A stretch of 64,000 bases of DNA from an uncultured Bacteroides sp. (GCF_910586915.1 NZ_CAJULN010000009.1:1-64000); one strand, 5' to 3'. Positions 26,526 to 35,662 are shown, counted from the first letter of the stretch. The notes: generated from the sequence alone by a model not told the origin. Numbers and translations: made by a program.

Positions 26526-26584
26526 GAGAAAGGCGAAAACGGATATCTTTACCCAAAAACTTTAAGAACGCTATTCCTCCCTGT

Positions 26585-27943
26585 ATGGAAAACGGAACGA
26601 TTTTAATAGTAGATGACAATAAAAGTGTGCTGGCTTCGCTCGAGCTCTTGTTGGAAAACGAGTTCAGCACCATTCGTATCGCCACCCATCCCAACCAGAT
26701 ATCGACGCTGCTTGCCACCTCTTCCATCGATGTGGTCATTCTTGACATGAATTTCTCGGCAGGTATCAACAACGGCAACGAAGGGCTGTACTGGCTGAAA
26801 CGTATTCATGAGATGCGCCCTTCGCTTCCCGTGGTGATGCTGACTGCCTATGGGGATGTGGAGCTTGCCGTAAAAGCCTTGAAGAACGGTGCTTCGGACT
26901 TCTTGCTCAAACCGTGGGACAACCGGACGCTGGTTCGGAAGATAAAAGAAGCCTTTCAGCCTCAACCGAACAGCAAAGGCACTTCAAAAGCCAAAAAACA
27001 ACCCGCCGACGCGGGCAACCCTTCTAAAACGGAGATGCTGACAGGACACTCGCCCGCCATGCTGCAACTGATAAAGGTGGTGAACAAGGTAGCCAAAACC
27101 GACGCCAACATCCTGATAACCGGAGAGAACGGAACCGGAAAGGAGATGCTGGCAAGGGAGATTCACCGCCTTTCGTCGCGCAACGCCCGCCCGATGCTGA
27201 GCATCGATATGGGTGCCATCAGCGAATCTCTTTTTGAAAGCGAGCTTTTCGGGCACGAACGCGGAGCGTTTACGGATGCCTACGAAAGCCGTCCAGGAAA
27301 ATTCGAGGCTGCCAACGGCAGTTCGCTCTTTATGGACGAAATCGGGAACCTCCCCCTTGCCCTGCAAGCCAAGCTACTGACCGTACTGCAAAACAGAAAC
27401 ATCACCCGCATCGGAAGCAATAAGGTGGTCCCCGTCGATATCCGCCTGATTTCCGCCACCAACAAGGACATTCCGGAAATGGTGAAAGAGGGATTGTTTC
27501 GCGAAGACCTGTTCTACCGCATCAACACCATCCATCTGGAAATCCCTCCCTTGCGGGAACGGGGAAACGACATCCTTCTGTTTGCCGAAACCTTTCTCCG
27601 CCGTTTCGCTTCCAAGTATCAGCGTCCGGAACTGCGGATGCATGAGCAGACGATGGAGAAGCTGCGCTCTTATCATTGGCCGGGCAACATCCGCGAATTG
27701 CAGCACGCCATCGAGAAAGCCGTCATCTTGTGTGAAGGCAGCGTGATACGCCCCAAAGATATTTTGGTCAAACAGACCTGGAAACCGCAAACTACCCATA
27801 CCGTACCCAACTTGGAGGAGGTGGAAAGGCAAGCCATCGAAACCGCCATCCTGCAAAACAACGGCAATCTGACTGCCGCCGCCGAACAACTGCGAATCAG
27901 CCGGCAGACACTCTACAACAAACTGAAACGCTTTAAACCCTGA
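26585..27943 (+). CDS. Sigma-54-dependent NtrC-type response regulator of the export system
   Basis: 452 residues from the ATG at 26585. Receiver domain: acidic pair D10-D11 and phospho-acceptor D54 (VILDMNF). AAA+ domain: Walker A GENGTGKE (about residue 180), the sigma-54 contact loop ELFGHERGAFTDA (about residue 228; GAFTDA instead of GAFTGA), and Walker B SLFMDEIGNL. The C-terminal Fis-type helix-turn-helix is AAEQLRISRQTLYNKLKRF. It activates sigma-54 promoters when phosphorylated. The cognate kinase gene follows after 5 bases. It is divergent from tolC and has a sigma-54 promoter of its own. An upstream TTG start at 26372 is in frame but lies inside the promoter region. Confidence 0.93.
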   Translation: MENGTILIVDDNKSVLASLELLLENEFSTIRIATHPNQISTLLATSSIDVVILDMNFSAGINNGNEGLYWLKRIHEMRPSLPVVMLTAYGDVELAVKALKNGASDFLLKPWDNRTLVRKIKEAFQPQPNSKGTSKAKKQPADAGNPSKTEMLTGHSPAMLQLIKVVNKVAKTDANILITGENGTGKEMLAREIHRLSSRNARPMLSIDMGAISESLFESELFGHERGAFTDAYESRPGKFEAANGSSLFMDEIGNLPLALQAKLLTVLQNRNITRIGSNKVVPVDIRLISATNKDIPEMVKEGLFREDLFYRINTIHLEIPPLRERGNDILLFAETFLRRFASKYQRPELRMHEQTMEKLRSYHWPGNIRELQHAIEKAVILCEGSVIRPKDILVKQTWKPQTTHTVPNLEEVERQAIETAILQNNGNLTAAAEQLRISRQTLYNKLKRFKP

Positions 27944-27948
27944 ACCGC

Positions 27949-29202
27949 ATGATATTCAGCCGACACCTCTATTGGATGATATTGCTACACATCGTATTGA
28001 TTCTTGTCACTTCGGGAACCGGGAGTTGGCTCATCATTTCACAACGCGGATTTGTGATAGGCACACTACTCGTTGTCTGCTCTCTCTTCCAGATAGGCGC
28101 ACTGGTGGACAAGCTCAACTCTTTCAACCAAAAGCTGCGCATCTTCTTCGATGCCATAGAGGACAAGGACAATATGCTTTACTTTCCCGAACATCACGTC
28201 AACAAAGACCAGGAAAGGCTCAACCGTTCGCTCAACCGCATCAATCTCCTGCTTGCCAAAACCCAAGCCGAATATGCCAAGCAGGAACATTTCTACCGCT
28301 CGCTCCTGGAAGAGGTACCCAACGGTGTATTGGCGTGGGACTCTACGGGAAAAATAATCCTGGCAAACAGCGCCGCCCACTCTCTCTTAGCGTGCAAGCA
28401 ACTGACGCACCACGGGCAACTGCAATCGCTCTTGTACGAAAAAGGCAGAAAGGAGCATCTCAGCCTTTCGAAAAGGGATATGAAACTGCAAGAGGAAACT
28501 ATCACTCTTCTCTCTATCAAGGACATTGGCGACGAGCTAAGCGACAAGGAAAGCGAATCGTGGAACAAGCTGAGCCACGTGCTCACGCATGAAATCATGA
28601 ATACTATCGCTCCCATCATCTCGCTGTCGCAAACCTTATCCGCCTACCCGGACATCAACGAGAAAGCCATTCGTGGCCTGCGCATCATCCAGGCACAGAG
28701 CGAACGCCTGTTGCAATTCACCGAATCGTTCCGCCATCTCTCCTACCTGCCACAACCCGACAAAAAACGCTTCTCGCTCACTGCAACTTTGGAAAATCTG
28801 CGTGAACTGCTGTCGGGCGACTTCCAAGCGAACAGCATCGCCTTCTCGCTCACCTGTCTGCCTGAGACGATTTATATGGAAGGAGACGAAAACCAGCTCT
28901 CGCAAGTCTTGCTCAACCTGCTGAAAAACTCCATGCAGGCGTTGGAAGGAAAAGAGAACGGAAGCATCCGCATAGACGTGCGACAAAGCGAACGGATAAC
29001 CATTGACATCGAAGACAACGGCACAGGCATCCCGCCCGAATTGCAAGAAAAAGTATTCATCCCTTTCTACACGACCAAAACGGAGGGTAGCGGCATCGGA
29101 CTTACCCTCTGCAAACAGATTGTCCGTCTGCACAACGGACATCTCACCATCCACGAAAGCAGCCCGGGCAAAACGGTTTTTCACATTGATATACCGCTAT
29201 AG
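27949..29202 (+). CDS. Sensor histidine kinase (NtrB-like) of the export system
   Basis: 417 residues. Two N-terminal membrane helices (about 5-27 and 31-48) are joined by a very short loop, so there is almost no periplasmic sensor. A PAS-like domain follows (LEEVPNGVLAWDSTGKIIL), then the HisKA helix VLTHEIMNTIAP with the phospho-His near residue 213, and the ATPase domain with N box QVLLNLLKNSMQAL, G1 IEDNGTGIPPE and G2 GSGIGLTLCK. It should phosphorylate the regulator encoded 5 bases upstream. The signal must be sensed in the membrane or the cytoplasm, for example the state of the envelope or of the exporter itself (inference). Confidence 0.92.
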   Translation: MIFSRHLYWMILLHIVLILVTSGTGSWLIISQRGFVIGTLLVVCSLFQIGALVDKLNSFNQKLRIFFDAIEDKDNMLYFPEHHVNKDQERLNRSLNRINLLLAKTQAEYAKQEHFYRSLLEEVPNGVLAWDSTGKIILANSAAHSLLACKQLTHHGQLQSLLYEKGRKEHLSLSKRDMKLQEETITLLSIKDIGDELSDKESESWNKLSHVLTHEIMNTIAPIISLSQTLSAYPDINEKAIRGLRIIQAQSERLLQFTESFRHLSYLPQPDKKRFSLTATLENLRELLSGDFQANSIAFSLTCLPETIYMEGDENQLSQVLLNLLKNSMQALEGKENGSIRIDVRQSERITIDIEDNGTGIPPELQEKVFIPFYTTKTEGSGIGLTLCKQIVRLHNGHLTIHESSPGKTVFHIDIPL

Positions 29203-29261
29203 ACAAACCTTTCCATGCTTTTGTGTGTTATTGCGTAAAGAACTTATCACATCCGAAAAGC

Positions 29262-30290
29262 ATGAAAGAAAAATACTGGAAATATTCGCTCATTGCCATT
29301 ATCCTGTTAATGGGAGTTATCATCTTCCGGCAAATCACTCCTTTTATGGGAGGATTGTTGGGCGCACTCACCATCTATATCCTCGTACGCGGGCAGATGG
29401 AGTATCTGACCGGCAAAAGACATCTGAAACGATACGTCGCTGCCTTGCTGATTATCGCCGAAACCGTCCTTCTCTTCTTAGTTCCCGCAGGACTGACGGT
29501 ATGGTTGCTCATCGACCTGCTGCAACACATCAATCTCGACCCTCAAACTTTCATCGGGCCTATCCAGCAGGCGGCGGAAGCTATCAAGAACAAGACCGGA
29601 TACGATGTGTTGGGCAACGACACACTTTCGTACCTCATCTCCTTGACACCGCGTGTCGGACAGCTAATCATGGGTAGCATCAGCAGCCTTGCCGTCAATC
29701 TGTTTGTCATGATATTCATCCTGTACTTCATGCTGTTGGGAGGTAAAAAAATGGAAGCGTATGTTGACGACCTGCTCCCCTTCAACGACAAGAACACACA
29801 AGAGGTAACGAATGAAATCGCGATGACTGTGCGCTCCAACGCCATTGGTATCCCATTGTTGGCAATCATCCAGGGAGCTGTGGCGATGATAGGTTATCTC
29901 ATCTTCGGTGCTCCCAATGTATGGATTTTAGGGTTCTTCACCTGCTTTGCCACGATTATCCCGATGGTAGGCACGGCGTTGGTATGGTTTCCGGTATGTG
30001 TCTATTTCGCACTGACGGGCAACTGGTTCGGTGCCATCGGCCTGTTTGCATACGGTGCCATTGTCATCTCACAATCCGACAACCTGATACGGTTTATCCT
30101 CCAGAAGAAAATGGCCGACATCCATCCGCTCATCACCATCTTCGGTGTTGTTATCGGACTGCCGATTTTCGGATTTATGGGCGTAATCTTCGGCCCGTTG
30201 TTGCTTTCTCTGTTCTTTCTCTTTGTGGATATGTTTAAAAAAGAATACTTAGGTTCGCGAAATAAGCTCCTCCCTAAAGAACCGGACTAA
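29262..30290 (+). CDS. PerM/AI-2E exporter-family membrane protein
   Basis: 342 residues from the ATG at 29262, with about eight membrane helices: two near the N terminus, two around residues 65-90, and the rest after residue 140. The C-terminal block (LVWFPVCVYFALTGNWFGAI, DNLIRFILQKKMADIHPLIT and GPLLLSLFFLFVDMF) is typical of the AI-2E transporter/PerM (UPF0118) family. Known members export small molecules or act as sodium-proton antiporters. The substrate is unknown here. It starts 59 bases after the kinase gene and may have its own promoter. A start at 29223 would add 13 residues; the second ATG fits the family better. Confidence 0.85.
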   Translation: MKEKYWKYSLIAIILLMGVIIFRQITPFMGGLLGALTIYILVRGQMEYLTGKRHLKRYVAALLIIAETVLLFLVPAGLTVWLLIDLLQHINLDPQTFIGPIQQAAEAIKNKTGYDVLGNDTLSYLISLTPRVGQLIMGSISSLAVNLFVMIFILYFMLLGGKKMEAYVDDLLPFNDKNTQEVTNEIAMTVRSNAIGIPLLAIIQGAVAMIGYLIFGAPNVWILGFFTCFATIIPMVGTALVWFPVCVYFALTGNWFGAIGLFAYGAIVISQSDNLIRFILQKKMADIHPLITIFGVVIGLPIFGFMGVIFGPLLLSLFFLFVDMFKKEYLGSRNKLLPKEPD

Positions 30291-30302
30291 CAAAAAAATG
30301 CG

Positions 30303-30310
30303 TACTTTTG
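30303..30310 (+). promoter_or_regulatory. -7 promoter box for the glycosyltransferase gene
   Basis: TACTTTTG fits TAnnTTTG and lies 27 bases before the ATG at 30338. No clear -33 element. Confidence 0.5.
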
Positions 30311-30337
30311 CAGCGTAAAAAACGACACTGAATTTCA

Positions 30338-31510
30338 ATGGAAGCACTTACATTCAATACTGCCGAACTGATTGCATTATCGATGGCAGGAGTTCTTTTA
30401 GTTATCCAACTTATTTACTATTTCGGTTTGTACAACCGGATACACCTGCGTAACAAAACAATACGTAACGAAGAAGCGCATTTCTCGCGCGAACTGCCGC
30501 CGGTTTCCGTCATCATCTGTACGCGCAACGAAGCCGACAACCTGCGCAAAGTCCTTCCCGCCATATTGGAACAGGACTATCCGCAGTTTGAAGTAGTCGT
30601 CATCAACGATGATTCTACCGACGAGACGGAGGATGTATTGGGACACTTGGAAGAGAAATATCCCAATCTTTATCATAGCTTTACGCCGGACAGTGCCCGC
30701 TATATCAGCCACAAGAAATTGGCTCTGACTTTAGGCATCAAAGCCAGCAAATACGACTGGCTGGTGTTTACGGAAACAAACTGCCTTCCTGCCAGCAACC
30801 AATGGCTGAGACTGATGGCACGCAACTTCACCCCGCAGACCCAAATCGTATTGGGATACAGCGGATACAACCGCACCAAAGACTGGTTGCACAAACGTGT
30901 GGCGTTCGACACGCTGTTCCAGTCGTTGCGATACTTGGGCTTTGCCCTGGCGGGCAAGCCTTATATGGGTATCGGCCGCAATATGGCCTACCGCAAAGAG
31001 TTGTTCTTCAAGCAAAAAGGATATTCCAAATACCTGAACCTGCAACGCGGGGAGGACGACTTGTTTGTCAACCAAATGGGAAACAGCAGCAACACCCGTG
31101 TAGAAACGGACTTTCATGCATCCATGCGGATACAACCCGTTTACCGTTACAAAGACTGGAAAGAAGAAAAAGTAAGTTATGTAGCCACCTCGCGCTTCTA
31201 CAACGGGACGCAACGCTATCTGTTAGGTTTTGAAACCTGTTCGCGCTTGTTGCTGTACGTTGCCTGCATCGCAGGTTTTGTGTCGGGTATCCTCAGTTTT
31301 CATTGGTTGGCGGCGGGAACGGCACTATTGCTTTGGCTCATTCGCTACACCGTGCAGGCGGTCATTATCAACCGTACTGCCAAAGAGATGGGCGGCAACA
31401 GGAAGTATTACTTCTCATTGCCGGTATTCGACATTCTGCAACCGATGCAATCGCTTCATTTCAAGCTATGCCGTCTGTTACGGGGGAAAGGTGAGTTTAT
31501 GAGAAAATAA
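30338..31510 (+). CDS. Family 2 glycosyltransferase, membrane-bound
   Basis: 390 residues. One N-terminal membrane helix (about residues 10-29), a GT-A domain (PVSVIICTRNEADNLRKVLP, then FEVVVINDDSTDET with the nucleotide-binding acids, and LQRGEDDLFVNQM as the ED-type catalytic segment), then two or three membrane helices near residues 300-350. It transfers a sugar from a nucleotide donor at the inner membrane, probably to a lipid or polysaccharide. It stands alone, convergent with the LolE-type gene (9-base gap), so the acceptor cannot be inferred. Confidence 0.88.
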   Translation: MEALTFNTAELIALSMAGVLLVIQLIYYFGLYNRIHLRNKTIRNEEAHFSRELPPVSVIICTRNEADNLRKVLPAILEQDYPQFEVVVINDDSTDETEDVLGHLEEKYPNLYHSFTPDSARYISHKKLALTLGIKASKYDWLVFTETNCLPASNQWLRLMARNFTPQTQIVLGYSGYNRTKDWLHKRVAFDTLFQSLRYLGFALAGKPYMGIGRNMAYRKELFFKQKGYSKYLNLQRGEDDLFVNQMGNSSNTRVETDFHASMRIQPVYRYKDWKEEKVSYVATSRFYNGTQRYLLGFETCSRLLLYVACIAGFVSGILSFHWLAAGTALLLWLIRYTVQAVIINRTAKEMGGNRKYYFSLPVFDILQPMQSLHFKLCRLLRGKGEFMRK

Positions 31511-31519
31511 GAGAATCCG

Positions 31520-32764
31520 TTATTCGTATCTCATCGAGGTTGCCGGATTGATTTTGGTAATCAAAAACGAAGGGCCTATCAGCATCAACACGGCAGACAG
31601 CAATGTGCCGATATTGATGAGCAGGAAAAGCAGAACATTGAAAGAGACCGGAACGGTATCCACATAATAGTTTTCCGGGTCGAGTTTGAAAAGGCCGAAC
31701 TGCGACTGAAGAAGGCAGAACGCCAAGCCGATAACATTTCCCCAAAGCATCCCTTTGCCAATCAGGAAAACAGCAAACCAAAGGAAGGTTTTGCGGATGG
31801 TGAGGTTGGTAGCTCCCAATGCTTTCAGAATACCAATCATATTCGTGCGTTCGATAATGATAATGAGCAGGCCGGAAATCATGGTAAATCCGGCAACAGC
31901 TATCATCAGGAACAGTATCACCCACACATTCATATCCAACAGGCCGAGCCATTCAAATATCTGCGGATTCAACTGTTCGATATGGCGCACATAGTACACC
32001 CCTCCAAATTCATCCTGTCTGTTGTCGGTGTCGAGTGCTATTTCATACGTCGTATCTTCGAGCTTATCGTAGTCTTTCACTTGAAGTTCCACGCCGGTCA
32101 CCTGTTCGGGTTGCCAACCATTGAGGCGGTTCACCAAATAAAGGTCGGTCAGCAGGAAGAGATTATCGTATTCGGAGAAGTTAGTCTGATAGATTCCGGC
32201 AATAGTCAGCCGGCGCGCACGGACATTGTCCTGTATGTAATAGGTATAAATCTTATCCCCCAACTTCAACTTCATCTTTGTTGCCAAAGACTTGGAGATA
32301 AGTACCCGGTTGCCAGATACCGAATCGCTGAAAGCAGGAGTCTCGCCTTCCAACAGATACTCTTGCATGAAACGAGGGTCGAACTCCGGCCCGACGCCTT
32401 TGAGCACCATTCCCTGAAAAGCATCTTCCGTCTTAATCATGCCCGGCTTGGTGGAAAAACGCTGCACATGAGCCACCTCCGGATAATCGGAAAGGGCGGT
32501 CATCAGGCTATCTCCTGCTACAATGGGATGGGTCTCATAAGAACTTGCGGCGTCCAAATTGGCAATCTGGATATGCGAGCCGAAGCCTATGACCTTATTC
32601 CGTACTTCGCTCTTAAACCCGATAACCACCGCCACGGCAATAATCATCACCGCCAATCCGAGCGCAATACCCGTCATGGCAATGAGGACCGCAGGACGTG
32701 AGGCCTGCTTTCCACCATCGCTTTCACGATAAATACGCCGGGCTATGAAAAGTGACAGAGACAA
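31520..32764 (-). CDS. LolC/LolE-type ABC permease
   Basis: 414 residues, an FtsX-family permease with one helix near residues 27-50, a periplasmic MacB-type domain to about residue 265, and three C-terminal helices. SGLLIIIIERTNMIGILKAL is the LolC/E coupling segment. LolCDE extracts lipoproteins from the inner membrane for transport to the outer membrane. No ATPase gene is adjacent, so it must pair with one elsewhere. The only start in this frame that fits the family is TTG at 32764, with AAGGAAA just upstream. It ends 9 bases from the convergent glycosyltransferase gene and starts 22 bases after the aminotransferase gene, so these two minus-strand genes are probably cotranscribed. Confidence 0.85.
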   Translation of the reverse strand: MSLSLFIARRIYRESDGGKQASRPAVLIAMTGIALGLAVMIIAVAVVIGFKSEVRNKVIGFGSHIQIANLDAASSYETHPIVAGDSLMTALSDYPEVAHVQRFSTKPGMIKTEDAFQGMVLKGVGPEFDPRFMQEYLLEGETPAFSDSVSGNRVLISKSLATKMKLKLGDKIYTYYIQDNVRARRLTIAGIYQTNFSEYDNLFLLTDLYLVNRLNGWQPEQVTGVELQVKDYDKLEDTTYEIALDTDNRQDEFGGVYYVRHIEQLNPQIFEWLGLLDMNVWVILFLMIAVAGFTMISGLLIIIIERTNMIGILKALGATNLTIRKTFLWFAVFLIGKGMLWGNVIGLAFCLLQSQFGLFKLDPENYYVDTVPVSFNVLLFLLINIGTLLSAVLMLIGPSFLITKINPATSMRYE

Positions 32765-32786
32765 GTTTCCTTCGGTGATTTAGTGA

Positions 32787-33986
32787 TTAATCCACTCTTC
32801 CCGGATACGCTTCCAGAGCCTTCTGCAAGACGAACAGCGCACGGGTCAAATCTTCTTTGTTCAGCACGTAAGCGATACGGACTTCATTGACACCCGAACC
32901 GGGAGTGGTGTAGAAACCAGAAGCCGGAGCCATGAATACCGTCTGCCCTTCGTATTCGAAATCGGAGAGACACCAGGCGCAGAACTTGTCCGAATCATCC
33001 ACCGGAAGTTTCGCCACGGTGTAGAAGGCGCCCATCGGAATGGGAGAATAGACGCCCGGGATACGGTTCAATCCGTCAATGAGGCACTTACGGCGTTCCA
33101 CATATTCGTCATACGTCTCGCGCGAATACTCTTCGGGGGCGTCCAACGAGGCTTCGGCAGCAATCTGTCCAATCAAAGGAGGGCTCAGACGTGCCTGGCA
33201 GAACTTCATCACTGCATCGCGAATCTCTTTGTTTTTCGTAATCAGCGCGCCGATACGGATACCGCATTCCGAGTAACGCTTGGATACGGAGTCAATCAGC
33301 ACCACATTGTTCTCAATACCTTCCAAATGGCAGGCGGAGATATAGGGAGAACCGGTGTAGATAAACTCGCGATACACTTCGTCGGAAAAGAGGAACAAAT
33401 CATATTTCTTTACCAAGTCGCGAATCTGATTCATCTCGCGGCGGGTGTACAAGTATCCCGTCGGGTTGTTGGGGTTGCAAATCAGAATGGCTTTGGTGCG
33501 TTCGTTTATCAGTTCTTCGAACTTCTCCACTTTCGGCAACGAGAAGCCCTCTTCGATGGTAGTGGCAATGGTGCGTATCTTTGCTCCGGCCGAGATGGCA
33601 AACGCCATGTAGTTGGCATACGCCGGCTCCGGAACAATAATCTCGTCGCCCGGATTGAGACAGGAGAGGAAGGAGAACAGTACCGCTTCCGAACCGCCTG
33701 CCGTAATGATGATATCGTCGGCCGTAAGGTTAATATTGTACTTTGCATAATATCCCACTAACTTCTCGCGATAGCTACGGTAGCCTGCACTGGGACTGTA
33801 TTCCAGCACTTTGCGGTCGATGTTGCGTATCGCGTCAATCGCGGCCTGAGGGGTGGGCAGGTCGGGCTGTCCGATGTTCAGGTGAAACACGTGTACTCCG
33901 CGTTGCTTGGCGGCATCCGCCAAAGGAGCCAGTTTTCTGATAGGAGATGCAGGCATCTCGTTTCCGCGAATGGATATAGTTGGCAT
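32787..33986 (-). CDS. PLP-dependent aminotransferase, class I/II (aspartate aminotransferase-like)
   Basis: 399 residues, fold-type I. It shows YSPSAGYRSYREKLVGYYAK, the cofactor-binding ITAGGSEAV, CNPNNPTGYLYTRREM (the NPNNPTG motif), the Asp and Tyr of LFSDEVYREF, and the Schiff-base lysine in LIDSVSKRYSECGIRIG. The C-terminal NEVRIAYVL holds the carboxylate-binding Arg. It probably moves amino groups between aspartate or an aromatic/alanine-type donor and 2-oxoglutarate. It is the first gene of a two-gene unit with the LolE-type permease, with a -7 box 53 bases upstream. Confidence 0.9.
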   Translation of the reverse strand: MPTISIRGNEMPASPIRKLAPLADAAKQRGVHVFHLNIGQPDLPTPQAAIDAIRNIDRKVLEYSPSAGYRSYREKLVGYYAKYNINLTADDIIITAGGSEAVLFSFLSCLNPGDEIIVPEPAYANYMAFAISAGAKIRTIATTIEEGFSLPKVEKFEELINERTKAILICNPNNPTGYLYTRREMNQIRDLVKKYDLFLFSDEVYREFIYTGSPYISACHLEGIENNVVLIDSVSKRYSECGIRIGALITKNKEIRDAVMKFCQARLSPPLIGQIAAEASLDAPEEYSRETYDEYVERRKCLIDGLNRIPGVYSPIPMGAFYTVAKLPVDDSDKFCAWCLSDFEYEGQTVFMAPASGFYTTPGSGVNEVRIAYVLNKEDLTRALFVLQKALEAYPGRVD

Positions 33987-34038
33987 AATTTTAACTACAA
34001 ATTACTTAATTAGTATTTACTTTATCTGCTTGAATGTG

Positions 34039-34138
34039 CAAATGTACGCAATAATTTGAATACAGAGACATAAAAACTTTAAAAACCTTAGCAAGGTTAA
34101 ATTCGTTACGGTAATATGAAAAGAAAACGATACATTTG
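34039..34138. promoter_or_regulatory. Divergent -7 boxes for the aminotransferase (-) and isomerase-like (+) genes
   Basis: Minus strand: TACATTTG at 34039-34046, 53 bases from the ATG at 33986. Plus strand: TACATTTG at 34131-34138, 28 bases from the ATG at 34166. Neither has a clear TTTG at the -33 position. A short hairpin AACCTT-AGC-AAGGTT lies at 34085-34099. Confidence 0.55.
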
Positions 34139-34165
34139 TTGTGCATAACTTAAAACAATATCACA

Positions 34166-35401
34166 ATGACCGTACACCTTATCTCCTTTGCATCATTCCT
34201 TCATAAACAAGCCACGATGCGCAGTTCGCACGAAGCGGTTTTAAGCGAGCTCGAAAAATATTATACCGTCCACTTGGTCGATTATCGGGATATGGACAAG
34301 CTGACAAGCGATGATTTCAAAATTATCTTTATCGCCACCGGCGGAGTGGAAAAGTTGGTCGTCCAACAATTCGAAAAACTCCCCCGTCCTGCCATTCTGT
34401 TGGCAGACGGGATGCAGAACTCTCTGGCCGCCGCTCTGGAGATATCGACATGGCTGCGCAGCAAGGGGATGAAAAGTGAGATACTTCACGGCGAATTGCC
34501 GTCCATCATACAGCGTGTACATACGCTTTATCACAATTACCAGGCACAACGTTCCCTGTTCGGCAAGCGCATCGGGGTCATCGGTGCTCCTTCGTCGTGG
34601 TTGGTTGCTAGCAATGTTGACTATCTGTTGGCGAAACGGCGCTGGGGCATCGACTACCTTGACATTCCGTTGGAACGGGTCTACGAGCATTTCCACCGAA
34701 TCGCGGACAACGAAGTGGGTGCTTCGTGTGCCGCAGTCGCTTCGCAAGCCCTTGCCTGCCGCGAGGGAACGCCCGAAGATATCATCAAATCCATGCGACT
34801 GTACCGGGCAATCAAGAAGGTATGCGAAGAGGAGCAGTTGGAAGCACTCACCCTAAGCTGTTTCAAACTGATTGAACAAATCGACACTACCGGCTGCCTG
34901 GCGTTGTCTCTTCTGAACGACGACGGAATCATAGCCGGATGCGAAGGCGACCTCCAATCGGTATTCACCCTGCTTGCCGTAAAAGCATTGACCGGAAAGG
35001 GCGGATTCATGGCAAACCCTTCGATGATTAACACGCGCACCAACGAACTTGTCTTAGCACACTGCACCGTGGGGCTCAAACAAACGGACAGGTATGTGAT
35101 ACGCAACCACTTTGAAACAGAAAAGAGCATCGCCATCCAGGGAATGCTCCCGACGGGAGACGTGACCATCGTCAAGTGCGGCGGCGAATGTCTGGACGAA
35201 TATTATTTATCGACGGGAACGCTCTCCGAAAATACAAATTACATCAATATGTGCCGCACACAAGTGCGTGTCCGCATGAATACTCCGGCCGAATATTTCC
35301 TGAAGAATCCGTTGGGCAATCATCACATCCTCGTGCAAGGAAACTACGAAGATGCATTGCACGAGTTTTTTCAGGCAAACGCCTGTAAACGGACTGAATG
35401 A
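34166..35401 (+). CDS. L-fucose/L-arabinose isomerase-fold protein
   Basis: 411 residues, cytoplasmic. The fold of sugar ketol-isomerases is suggested by the N-terminal Rossmann-like half (FIATGGVEKLVVQQF, then GKRIGVIGAPSSWLVAS) and the metal-site segments GIIAGCEGDLQSVFTLLAVK and LVLAHCTVGLK, which parallel the CE-x-D and late His of FucI and AraA. It is shorter than FucI (about 590) or AraA (about 500). No sugar kinase, aldolase or transporter is nearby, so it may not act in sugar catabolism. Its own -7 box is at 34131. The C-terminal NPLGNHHILVQGNYEDAL is conserved-looking. True substrate unknown. Confidence 0.7.
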   Translation: MTVHLISFASFLHKQATMRSSHEAVLSELEKYYTVHLVDYRDMDKLTSDDFKIIFIATGGVEKLVVQQFEKLPRPAILLADGMQNSLAAALEISTWLRSKGMKSEILHGELPSIIQRVHTLYHNYQAQRSLFGKRIGVIGAPSSWLVASNVDYLLAKRRWGIDYLDIPLERVYEHFHRIADNEVGASCAAVASQALACREGTPEDIIKSMRLYRAIKKVCEEEQLEALTLSCFKLIEQIDTTGCLALSLLNDDGIIAGCEGDLQSVFTLLAVKALTGKGGFMANPSMINTRTNELVLAHCTVGLKQTDRYVIRNHFETEKSIAIQGMLPTGDVTIVKCGGECLDEYYLSTGTLSENTNYINMCRTQVRVRMNTPAEYFLKNPLGNHHILVQGNYEDALHEFFQANACKRTE

Positions 35402-35530
35402 TGTATTGTGACATTTTTGTATGATTCTTAGTTATAAGGGGGAAAAACAACCTGTTTTTAAGATAAGTTTGCAAAAAAGAGCGGGATGTTTTCACCTTTT
35501 TCCGGAAGAGAACTGCACTTTCAAGTTTAT

Positions 35531-35662
35531 AAATGGACAAGTACAAGTGCAATTACACTTGTCCATTCAGTCAGTTATACAGGTGCATTTGGATAACTCA
35601 TTGGGATGATTTGCCTAACAGATAAGGAAGAAATGACTAACAGATTAGGAAGAAGTCATTAA
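35531..35662. repeat. Degenerate 22-bp-period repeat with inverted repeats (locus E)
   Basis: CTAACAGATAAGGAAGAA (35615-35632) and CTAACAGATTAGGAAGAA (35637-35654) are 22 bases apart, and weaker copies in the same phase extend left to 35553. At the left end lies a perfect inverted repeat with 11-base arms (35532-35542 and 35557-35567), overlapped by a second possible stem ACAAGTG/CACTTGT. The rest of the 382-base gap 35402-35783 shows only the promoter box at 35754. TTGCCTAAC here is the complement of GTTAGGCAA, close to the GTAGGCAA words of locus D. Confidence 0.55.

Noticed and set aside
35421..35609. A 62-codon open frame before the PL8 gene
   Set aside because: It runs through the inverted and 22-base repeats, has no ribosome-binding site worth naming and resembles no family.
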